Made by a program: the position numbers and the translations under genes. DNA of 64,000 nucleotides. It comes from Mikania micrantha. Taxonomy: Eukaryota; Streptophyta; Magnoliopsida; Asterales; Asteraceae. The stretch spans positions 53,288,067 through 53,352,066 of the forward strand of contig CM018698.1 in assembly GCA_009363875.1 (NCBI GenBank). The letters are read 5' to 3'. This document shows, piece by piece, positions 55,001-64,000 of this stretch (the first letter of the stretch is position 1; every line of letters starts with the position of its first letter). The notes under the pieces were generated by a model. That model had not been told where the DNA came from. It saw nothing but the letters and a program-made list of their open reading frames with translations, and searched no databases.

Positions 55001-55639
55001 TGTCACGTGGATGTTTCCACAACTCCGTGTGTCCTTGTCATTGACCTCGGTCATATACAATGACACATGTATGGTCACTTATATTAATTGAGAATATTGA
55101 TGGATTGTGATTGGTTGATTGAACATATGATTGATTATCTATGATTTATTAATATATGTGATTATATGTTTGAATTATGTGATGGGATTATGTATTTGAT
55201 TATTGTGTTGGATGATTACACGGATGCTCATGTGGAAGTTATCAAGAAAATATAAACTCTTAAATCCCTTTTGTAAAATATTTTTTATATAAAAACTTAT
55301 GATTACTCACCAACTACTTTGTAGTTGACACTTGATTTTTACATGTTTCAGGTACTGAAGCTAAGTAGGTTGAGGAAGAAGAACTCACACTTTTGGACAT
55401 CATCATATAGGATCTTGGACTTAGCTAAATAACTGAATTTCTGGCGAATAGAATTTAGTTAGATAGCTAAATCTCTTTTGTATTTGATGTAACTAATTCA
55501 TGATAGACATGATTTTTGTGTAATTATTTTGGTTGATTGAATGATATATGATGATTTGATTAGATGCCTACGAGCTTTTGAACAATCTACACATCCCTCG
55601 TGGCATCCCGGCGTTTTCGCCATCGGTCGGGGTGTTACA
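52063..55639 (+). repeat. Gypsy 3' LTR
   Basis: 3577 bp, collinear with the 5' LTR: hairpin module (52361-52480), TATA box (53086-53092), CGAACC cluster (about 53493-54070), splice-like sites and 74-bp units (54919, 54993). It differs from the 5' LTR by scattered substitutions and one- or two-base indels. Confidence 0.94.
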
Positions 55640-57513
55640 TATCACCTCTCAAGCAGGTTCTCCAAGTGACTCCACTTCTGCCCCACAGAGTCAAGAGAAG
55701 TTGGGAGTCCTACTAAGGAAGTAACCACTCTGGAAACTTCTCTATCCAAAGAAAATCCATCCACATCAGTCCAAAGAATTCAAGATCTGCCTGAAATACA
55801 ACTTGAGGTTGTACTTCCAAACCTTGAGTCCAACTCTCAAGAGTTATGTTCTTAGTTGGATGTTATTCCTAGAACTCGTATTCATGCCTCTCATCCAGCT
55901 GAAAACATCATTGGAAATGTTGATGAAGGAGTAAGAACAAGAGGCTCCTTGCATGAAGCAAACATCTGTTTGTTCTCTTGCTTTCTATTCCAAATTGAAC
56001 CAAATAAAGTTGCTGAAGCTTTGAAAGACAGTAACTGGGTAGAAGCAATGCAGGAGGAAATCCTTCAATTTGAAAGGCAAGGAGTTTGGAAAGTCTGCCC
56101 TTTACCTAAGGGAAAGTATGCCACCGGAACTAAATGGGTGTTTCGAAATAAGAAGGATGACAAGGGTGTAGTGATCAAGAACAAAGCAAGACTGGTGGTG
56201 TAGGGATACACCCAGGAGGAAGGAATTGATTATGATGAAGTGTTTGCTCCAGTTGCAAGAATCAAAGCCATCAGAATATTCTTAGCATTTGCAGCTGCGA
56301 AGAACTTCAAGGTTTTTCAAATGGATGTTTTCCTCTATGGGAAAATTGATGAAGAGGTGTATGTTTGTCAACCACCTGGATTTGAGGATCCAAAGTTTCC
56401 TGATCATGTCTGTAAGCTTGATAAGGCTCTATATGGGCTGCATCAAGCTCCCAGAAAATGGTATGAAACTTTATCTTCATTTTTGCTGTCAAACCATTTC
56501 AAGAGAGGAACAATCGACAAAACTCTTTTCTTTAAGAAGTCAAATCAGCATACTATGCTTGTTCAGATATATGTTGATGATATCATTTTTGGTTCTACTA
56601 ATGAAGCTCTCTGCAAGGATTTTGAAGCGCTAATGAAGTCCAAATTTGAAATGAGTTCAATGGGAGAGCTTACATTCTTCGTTCAACTTCATCTGAAGCA
56701 AATTCCTACAGGGATATTCATTAACCAATCAAAATATGTTAAGGACATTCTTAAAAGGTTCAACTTCACTGACTGCAAAGCTCTGGGGACACCAATGTCT
56801 AAAACAACATCCTTAGGACCAGACCTTGAGGGGGAGGATGTTGATCAGCACTAGTATAGAGCTATGATTGGCTCCTTGATGTATCTCACAGCAAGTAGGC
56901 CTGATATCATGTTTGCAACCTGTTTATGTGCAAGATTTCAGGCTAATCCTGAAAGTTCACATATGTTTGCTGTGAAAAGAATCTTCAGATATCTCAAAGG
57001 AGCACCAAGCTTAGGATTGTGGTATCCTAGGAATGCAGATTTTTAGTTTATGGCCTACATTGACAGTGATAAAGGAGGTTGTAACATTAGCAAGAAATCC
57101 ACATCTGGAGGATGTCAGTTTCTTGGATCCAGAATAGTTTCATGGCAACGTATGAAGCAAACATGTGTTTCTACTTCTACGGCAGAAGCATAATACATTG
57201 TTGCCTCTAGTTGTTGTGCTCAAGTAATCTGGATTCAAAATCAAATGAAAGATTATGGAGTAGAACTCTCAAATACTCCAATACATATAGAAAACTTCAG
57301 TGCAATCTCCATCACAAATAATCCTGTCAAGCATTCCAAGACCAAGCACATTGACATTAGATATCACTTCATAAGAGATTGTGCAGAGAAGAAGCTAATT
57401 CATCTAGTCAAAGTTGATACTGAACATAATCTTGCTGATATTTTCACCAAGGATTTTGATGAATGAAGATTCAGGTACTTAATCACAGCCATTGGTATGA
57501 TCAATTTTGAATA
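55640..57513 (+). pseudogene. pol: Copia-2 pol remnant, second part: reverse transcriptase and RNase H
   Basis: Pol resumes after the gypsy TSD. From about 55856, IPRTRIHASHPAENIIG leads into reverse transcriptase. Stops lie at 56201 (in LVV*GYTQ), 56852 (DQH*YRAM), 57043 (NADF*) and 57191 (AEA*Y). After the catalytic QMDV the frame continues directly with FLYGK: three residues present in Copia-1 (KTA) are missing. YVDDIIFGST is kept. In RNase H the block CDN of Copia-1 reads IEN. The C-terminal HIDIRYHFIRD and NLADIFTKDF are readable. It is clearly non-functional. Confidence 0.9.
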
Positions 57514-58135
57514 AAAGAATTTGTGTCAAGGTTTAAATAATCCTTTGGAAGATAAACTTAACTTATCCTCTTAATAATGTTTACTCATCAGAAGAAATGT
57601 TAAGTATTTAGAAGTGTTAGTTAATCCTTTATTCGGAAAAAGTCACTCTTTTTAAGATACCTATTCTTATGCAAGTATTTCTCTTCCGATATAAATCTTT
57701 TGCTTCAGAATACATTTCCTTCTAACTACTCTTCTTTATCAGAAGAACTTGTCTTCCGAAGCATACACTTCTTTGATGAACATGTTTACTCCCTTCCGAC
57801 ACTACACGACAAAATTTTTATTTTATTCTCGGAAGAATCTCTTTCATCTTCCGAAGTTCATTGTGTTACACAGCTGTCACGGAAGACCTTTTAATCTTCT
57901 GTAACTCCGGATCTCAAAATTTAATGTATCGTTATATTAAATGCTGACATCCAAAGGTATAAAAGGTATCCCGCCCATTCAAATTCTCACTTCATTCTTC
58001 TTCAATCGTCAGTTTCTCTCTGAACTAAAACCTAACCGTCAATATTCTAAATGGCTCTCCTTGCATTCAAACCTGCTCACAACCTTGTCGCCGAATTCAG
58101 AAAGTGCACCAAAAATTGAAACTAGAAAGTAATGA
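57514..58135 (+). other. Copia-2 post-pol region with TATA box and small ORF
   Basis: After pol, about 450 bp carry repeated TTCCGAAG/CTTCGGAA-like words. TATAAAA follows at 57958-57964, then a pyrimidine-rich leader and an ATG at 58051 opening 22 codons (MALLAFKPAHNLVAEF) to TGA at 58117. Related copia elements of composites, as far as I recall, have an extra ORF starting in this style; here only its beginning remains. A second promoter for a post-pol ORF is inferred. Confidence 0.45.
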
Positions 58136-58477
58136 AGTGAGTAGTGGGGAGTTTGTGACATTAAAAATGATGGTTATCTTTAATTTAATGTATATGTTAA
58201 GTAACATGGTCTGTTGTATGTTAATTAATAATTAATGATTCAATGTATAATTATAAGATATGAAAAGCATGATCAAATAAGTATAATATCAAGTCAAGTT
58301 AATTGAAACCCAAACAAATAATAATTGAGCTTAGTTTTTTTAAGAAAATGAGTATCACATAATTGCTCTCTAAAAAGATGAGATGGCATTAATAATTCTA
58401 TAATTGTTTAAAACAATTAATTAGAATATTTATCATCTCTGTAACTAAACTATATGATTGAGTTGTGTATATATATA
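58136..58477. other. AT-rich spacer
   Basis: No gene or repeat was recognised except the TA run at 58467-58477 that borders element W1. Confidence 0.5.
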
Positions 58478-59701
58478 GTAGTGTTCAAATAATCAGGGGC
58501 GACCTTGAGAATTAGCGTGCCCAGAACAAGCCGGAAAAAAGGCCCCCTAGCGAATTCAAATATTAAAGTGGAGGTGTTCAAAAAACCAAAAAAACGTTTA
58601 ATGCCGAAAACTGAAACATATTCGTAACTGAAAAAATCGAACTGAATTCTGAATTCGGTTTTCGTTTTGGTTCTAGCTGTATCCAAATTCCGAATCCGGT
58701 TTTCGGTTCGGCACCTAACCATATCCGAATTTCGGTTTTTAATTCCAATTTTTTTATAAATTTGGTTTGTTTGTTAACCGATTAACCCGAATTCAAATTT
58801 AAATTTATTATCTTAATAATAATTTATAAGATTGAATTCGGTTGAATTCGGTTAATTCAGATCGGTTTATTCGGTTTTTAATCGGTTTATTTGGTTTTAA
58901 TCAGTTTATTTGATTGAATTCGGTTTATTTGGATCGGTTTATTCGACTTGTAAGCGGTTTATTTGGCTTTCAATTTATTTATTTGGTTTTAACCGAAATT
59001 AGAACTAAACCACTTCTCGAATTCGGTTTGGTTTTTTGATAGGGAAAAAAATTGAAAACCGATTAAACCCGACCAAATAAACCGTTAATCGAACAATTGA
59101 CATATTTAGTTTAAAGGGCATGAAAGTAACTTCATATCCTTAAAAAAATGTTTTTTTGCACCCATTAAATAATGTGTATATAAATACTTCTTTTTAGTTC
59201 AATTCGCCGCATTAATTCTCATTTGAATGAATCTCTACATATACGTATATATAAAAAAAATTTTGCCCCTAAAAAAATGGGCACGGGACTGGGGTCGGGG
59301 ATTGGGTTTGCCCCTCCCCCGGGCCGCCCATGTAAATAATAACCCACTCTTAAAACATTAACCTGGATAACTTTGTTAAGATAAAGCCAAATCTTTAATT
59401 TTTTTTAACATCATTGTAAGAAATCTACAACACTTTCTTCTTTTATGAGTTAGCGAAAATTCATCACCGTTTGAGACGCACATCGTTCTAAATTTTTCAC
59501 TTACAGCACTGTAACTGTTTTTGGCCTAGAACTTACAAAGATATTACGTCTTAAACGGTGATGAATTTTCGCAAACTCATAAAAGAAGAAAGTGTTGTAT
59601 ATGTCTTACAATGACATTAAAAAGAACTAAGATTTGTCTTCATCTTGGCAAAGTTATCCGGGTAAATGCTTTAAAAGTGGGTTATTATTTGTTCACAATC
59701 C
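58478..59701. mobile_element. W1: TA-flanked foldback element, split by a hAT-like element
   Basis: W1 comprises 58478-58494 and 59334-59701, about 385 bp when joined. Its two halves are inverted copies: aataacccactcttaaaac and ggataactttg on the left, their complements on the right near 59650-59690, and cggtgatgaatttt(c) near 59560 against its complement near 59458. TA runs border both sides. The right arm predicts a left-end sequence that is found only by joining across 58495-59333. Confidence 0.75.
58495..59333. mobile_element. hAT-like element nested in W1, with CGGTTT-rich interior
   Basis: About 839 bp, flanked by AAATAATC (58487-58494) and AAATAATA (59334-59341), an 8-bp duplication with one mismatch. 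Ends are AGGGGCGACC and, reverse-complemented, ACATGGGCGGCCC, only weakly inverted. The interior (58640-59090) is degenerate CGGTTT/AACCGAA sequence. The boundaries are supported by the opposite W1 arm acting as an unoccupied site. Confidence 0.6.
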
Positions 59702-59713
59702 TATATATATATA

Positions 59714-61424
59714 GGGCTGGCCACATAAATAGCCCACTAAATGCGCGCTAACCCAAATAACTTTGGCAAGATGAAGCAAAATCTTGGATTTTTTTTAAAC
59801 ATCAATGTAACACATTTTGAACACTATGTTGTTTTATGAGTTTGTGTAAATTCATCATCGTTTAAAAGATATCAACATTGTAAGTTTTTGGCTTGCAGTA
59901 CTGTAAGTCATTTTTGCCTAAAACTTACAATGTTGATATCTTTTAAACGATGATGAATTTACACAAACTCAAAAAAGAACATAGTGTTCAAAATGTGTTA
60001 CAATGATGTTTAAAAAAATCCAAGATTTGGCTTAATCTTGCCAAAGTTATTTGGGTTGGCGCGCATAAAATTTGTTACAATCCACTAACTATCATCCAAT
60101 GGTTAATTTCAAAAGTAAGTGCATAGGATCGCGACACGTGTCACTATTATTTTTTTAATATATGAGGACATTTTAGGCATTTTGTTATCACTCAAAAAGC
60201 TGGAATTAATATGTTAGTGACAAGTGTCACCATCTAAGATATTTTGATAAATCTAATTTTTAATATAAAGTTTACCCCCCTCTTTTTTAAACATTAATAA
60301 CTTTTTTATATTAAATTATTTTTTAAAAAAAAATTGCACCAGTATATTCGTCTCATTTTTCTCTTTAATTCTTTATAGTCTCGACTATTTTTTTTACTTT
60401 GTTTAGATGCCTTATATTTATATCATTGTAACGAACTGAAAGATAACAAATTTATTTGAAATTTTTTCTAACAATAATAAATTACAGTGATATAACTTAT
60501 TGATTTATATTAAAAATTTTGCACCATTATATTCGTCTCGTTTTTCTCTTTAATTATGTTATAGTCTTTAATTCTGTTATAGTCTTGACTATTTTCTTTT
60601 TACATTTTTTAGATGCCCTATATTAAATCATTGTAACGAGTTTAAAGATAACAAATTTAATTGAAATTTTTTCTAATAATGATAAATTACAGTGATATAA
60701 TTACATTGACGTAATTTACAGTGATGTAACTTATTATTTACATTATTTACAGTGATGTAACACTTTAATTTACCGTTGTTCGAAAAAAAATTAAAAAAAT
60801 TGTTATGTTTATGTTCGTTATATCAATGTAAAGCGAGATATTAGAAAAAAAAATTAAAAACTAGTCTAGATTAAAACAGAATCAAAGATAAAAACTACAT
60901 CACTGTAAATAATAAATTACATCTCTATAAATAATGTGTTAGTAAATTACATCAATGTAAATTACATCACTGTAATATACCATTGTTAGATAAAATTTTA
61001 AATAAATTTGTTATATTTAACCTCGTTACAATAATGCAAATAAAGGGCATCTAAAAAAATAAAAAAAAATAGTCGAGACTATAACGGAATTAAAGAGATA
61101 AATGAGATGAATATAATTGTGCAATTTTAAAAAAAATAATATAGTATAAAAAAGTTGTTAATGTTTAAAAAATAGAGGGGTAAACTTTATATAAAAAATT
61201 AGATTTATTAAAATATATTAGATGGTGACACTTGTCACTAATATATTAATTACAGTTTTCTGAGTGATAACAAAATGCCTAAAATGCCCCACCATATTAT
61301 AAAAAAAAATAAGGACACGTGTCACGATCCTATGCACTTACTTTTAAAATTAACCATTGGATGATAGTTATTTGGTTGTAACAAATTTTATGGGTTATTT
61401 TTTGTTACTTTCCTTATACATATA
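59714..61424. mobile_element. W2: second foldback element of the W family, split by Y
   Basis: W2 comprises 59714-60065 and 61391-about 61424, roughly 385 bp when joined, matching W1 in size. Its arms pair over most of their length (gcgcgctaacccaaataact against its complement; aaacgatgatgaatttacac near 59943 against its complement near 59832). TA runs lie on both sides (59702-59713 and 61425-61440). Confidence 0.7.
60066..61390. mobile_element. Y: foldback element with about 230-bp TIRs, nested in W2
   Basis: 1325 bp bounded by TAAAATTTGTTACAA and its complement, with a probable TA target duplication. The arms (60066-60300 and about 61160-61390) are inverted copies including ggatcg(c/t)gacacgtgtc. 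The inner block ttgcaccagtatattcgtct is shared with X1 and X2, so X and Y are related elements with different outer arms. No coding capacity. Confidence 0.78.
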
Positions 61425-61440
61425 TGTATATATATATATA

Positions 61441-62715
61441 GGGGATGTAATTTTTAATAACCATCATCTTTTGCTACAACCCATTAACCATCGTCCAATG
61501 GTTACTTGAAAAAGGTAAGTGTGTAGGATCGTGCCACGTGTCAATTCTTTTGTCTTTAGTATGAAGGGCATTTAGGACATTTGTCATTTATGTAAAGTTT
61601 ACCCCCTTTTTTTTTAAACATTCATAACTTTTTTATACTGTATTATTTTTTAAAAAAAATTGCACCATTATACTCATCTCATTTTTCTCTTTAATTTCGT
61701 TATAGTCTCGACTAATTTTTTTTTTTTTTGATGTTATGTATTTACATCATTGTAACAAGCTTAACGATAGCAAATTAATTAGAAATTTTTTTTAACAATG
61801 GTAAATTACAGTAATGTAACTCAAAATGAAGTAATGTAACACAAAATGAAGTAATTTACAATGACATAATTAACGGTGACGTAACACATTATTTACAGTG
61901 ATGTAATTTTCTCTTTAATTCCCTATATAATGTTGACTAGTTTTTTAATTTTTTTTCTCATTGTCCATTATTAAACATCGATATAACGAGCATAAATATA
62001 ACACATTATTTTGAATTTTTTTCTAACAATGATAAATTACAGTTATGTAATATAACACATTATTTTATTTTTTTCTCTATCAATGATAAATTACAATGAT
62101 GTAATATAACACATTATTTTGATTTTTTTCTCTAACAATGATGATTATAGTGATGTAATTTATCATTGTTCGAAAAAAATTCAAACTAATTTGTTCTATT
62201 TAGGCTCGTTACAAATTAGGGATGAGCAAAAAGCCAAAAAAACCCGAACCGAAACTGAATTAACCGAAAAAACCGAACCGGAACCAAATTAACCGAAAAA
62301 AACCGAAACCGAATTTTACGTCAATGTAAATTACATCACGATAAATTACGTCAATGTAAATTACATCACTGTAATTTATCATTTTTTTAAAAATTTTAAA
62401 TAAATTTGTTATATTTAAGCTCGTTACAATGATGTAAATATAGGGCATCTAAAAAAAGTAAAAAAAATTAGTCGAGACTATAACGGAATTAAAGAGAAAA
62501 ATGAGACGAATATAATGGTGCAATTTTTTTTTAAAAATAATATATTATAAAAAAGTTATTAATGTTTAAAAAAGAGGGGGGAGAAAACTTATAAAGGTAA
62601 AATGACTATGATGCCCTTTTTAATATTTTAATGAAATGCTTATGTGTAAGGTTATGATTGGTTGAAATGAGTTATGTAGTTGTAGCAAAAGATGAGGGTT
62701 ATTTTTTATACCTTG

Positions 62716-62718
<3 letters not shown>
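61441..62718 (-). mobile_element. X2: unbroken copy of foldback element X
   Basis: 1278 bp between TA runs (61425-61440 and 62719-62761). Reverse-complemented, it follows X1 (14513-15720 then 26699-26780) nearly base for base. This includes the CGGTTT-like centre and the block at about 61515-61530 that corresponds to the CACTA insertion site of X1. Confidence 0.88.

Positions 62719-62761
<43 letters not shown>
62719..62761. repeat. (TA)n microsatellite
   Basis: About 21 TA units directly at the end of X2. The Tyr/Ile-rich ORFs across it are artefacts. Confidence 0.95.
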
Positions 62762-62762
<1 letters not shown>

Positions 62763-64000
62763 AGTAAGTTTAGTATTAGTTTCAACTCGGTTGAAAAGCA
62801 CTCAGTTCGGTTCAATTCGATTTGCAAAAGAACCAAGTATGAGCAAATCGGTTAGGTTCATGAACAACCCTACATTTGTCTTCTATCTTTTCGTGTTAAA
62901 GTTAAACATACTTTTTAATTACTTCTTTACCTGCCGCCAATTTACCCTGTATATATATTAATTAACATTTAGATGTACAAGTAAATACTTCGATGTTTTG
63001 TTGAACTGATCTTTGAATTTTATTACTGACCTAAAAAAATTACTAAATAATTTCTGACATGTCATCTTCATCCAAAAGGATAGATACTTCCTTGAGTTGA
63101 TTTTTCTTGTAATCCACCCCAAAATATCATTATTTATTCTTGTTTACAAAGTTTATTTTTAATATTTTTTGGTTGACGCGACTATAATTGTAATAAATGC
63201 AAGTAAAATTAGTAAATAATTTCAATCATGTCATTTTCATTATTCATTTCTTGCTTGATTTTCCACAAAGAATTAAATTACTTGACTTCATTAATATGCA
63301 CATATCTTCTACTCTACGTCCCTTGAACACTTCCAACCTAACAACAAATTCAAAAGCTATTCAATAATGAATGAAAACTTTATGATCGATCGGTCAAGAC
63401 GATCAATGAATTCAGAAATAAAAACTTGCATTATTTGCTTCCCTGTTAATTCCATAATAAGTAGTTAAATAGTTAATACCCTAAACAATCTAAGTACAAT
63501 ATTCACCTTCAAACACGCACCCGTTGTCGATATCGAAGATTAAGCTAGGTTCAACTGCTTAACCATCCATGGTTGATCTAGCCATCTGGTTACGAATATT
63601 ATTTAAGTATCAAACTTGGATTCAATTCAGGTTTCTGGTTCAAACCCATCAGCAATCTTGTATTACAAATCAAGAGCCAATGCCATTTTGTCTCTTGATC
63701 CTGTTAGGTCTACAAAAATTTACACTTTGGTGCCTGTATTTCTGATCTATGTACACTTGCCTCCCACCTGGCTGTTGAATGGGTCTCCCATCGCCACTAG
63801 TTCTTAAAAATACCATAGTGGGCATTGAGTAATTCTATAACTGGAGAACACCACCAAAAGGGGCTAGCTAATAGTTTACTGGCTAATATCAGGATTCAAA
63901 GTTGAATTATTAATTTCATAATCACATGTTTAACCAAGAAAATGATAGTTAATTAAGTAAATTTGTTTAAATAATCACAACTTGATCTTCAAAACAATAT
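62762..64000. other. Spacer, with a weak tRNA-derived SINE candidate at about 63575-63645
   Basis: Mostly AT-rich without genes. At 63575-63645, tagccatctggtta followed about 50 bp later by ggttcaaaccc resemble polymerase III A and B boxes, but no tail or TSD was found, so this is only a candidate. Confidence 0.35.

Larger units (their letters stand above)
42364..55639 (+). mobile_element. Complete Ty3/gypsy element nested in Copia-2
   Basis: LTRs at 42364-45937 (3574 bp) and 52063-55639 (3577 bp) start TGTAACATCACTG and end GGGGTGTTACA. A perfect 5-bp duplication TATCA flanks the element (42359-42363 and 55640-55644). Internal parts are PBS (45941), long leader, gag-pol (47472-52028) and a polypurine-like tract before the 3' LTR. 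Integrase lies after RNase H, as in gypsy. The LTRs differ at only scattered sites by eye, so the insertion is much younger than Copia-2. LTR length and the C-terminal motif suggest a Tekay-like chromovirus; that lineage call is tentative. Confidence 0.95.
34502..58135 (+). mobile_element. Copia-2: old SIRE-like copia element, split by two younger LTR insertions
   Basis: Order: 5' LTR (34502-37976, holding a solo LTR), PBS (37979), gag remnant (38082-40740), protease and integrase remnant (40755-42363), gypsy insertion (42364-55639), reverse transcriptase and RNase H remnant (55640-57513), and a post-pol region with TATA box and small ORF (57514-58135). No 3' LTR was recognised, so the right end is uncertain and probably deleted. 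Protein similarity to Copia-1 is clear in all domains, but the coding frames are broken many times. Confidence 0.85.

Noticed and set aside
62658..62961. ORFs with Tyr-Ile runs
   Set aside because: Produced by the (TA)n microsatellite.

Overview
This is nuclear plant DNA, AT-rich and dominated by transposable elements. It looks eudicot: plant Ty1/copia (SIRE-like) and Ty3/gypsy proteins, an En/Spm (CACTA) transposon, Helitrons, MITEs and one intronless RAV-type transcription factor gene. Asteraceae is my best guess from the style of the copia elements, but that is inference. The only ordinary host gene I can support is the RAV gene at 27354-28397 (+). No tRNA, rRNA or CRISPR array was found.

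Layout. 1-7362: a young copia element on the minus strand (Copia-1) with open gag and pol, PBS and 5' LTR; its 3' LTR lies off the left edge. 7363-14512: AT-rich spacer with a SINE-like repeat, two composite Helitrons, tandem duplications and a small CACTA-type MITE. 14513-26780: a TA-flanked foldback element (X1) split by a complete CACTA transposon (15721-26695, TSD TAC). The CACTA carries a TNP2-like transposase gene, a second (TNPA-like) gene and a nested hAT MITE. 26781-28700: RAV promoter region, gene and 3' region. 28700-34500: spacer with a Harbinger-type MITE, a Mutator-type MITE, a degenerate Helitron and a lone CACTA-like end.

34502-about 58135: an old, heavily mutated copia element (Copia-2, +). 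A gypsy-type solo LTR (34776-37542) sits in its 5' LTR. A complete Ty3/gypsy element (42364-55639, LTRs of about 3.57 kb, TSD TATCA) splits its pol. 58470-62761: three elements in a row (W1, W2, X2), each bounded by TA microsatellite. W1 is split by a hAT-like element and W2 by another foldback element (Y). 62762-64000: spacer.

The nesting gives a relative history. Copia-2 is oldest (many stops, frameshifts, lost catalytic residues). The gypsy is younger (near-identical LTRs, four in-frame stops, no frameshift). Copia-1 looks youngest (no internal lesion seen). X2 is an unoccupied paralogue of the site in X1 where the CACTA landed.

The most unusual signals are: (1) a roughly 110-nt module occurring in both gypsy LTRs and three times in the gypsy leader, whose loop sequence is conserved while its pairing arms change together, which points to a conserved RNA hairpin; (2) 24 CGAACC hexamers in about 580 bp of each gypsy LTR; (3) a stop/ATG arrangement between gag and pol of Copia-1 that rules out simple frameshifting; (4) a GTACTCGAAA-type repeat in the Copia-1 leader that recurs in its LTR.
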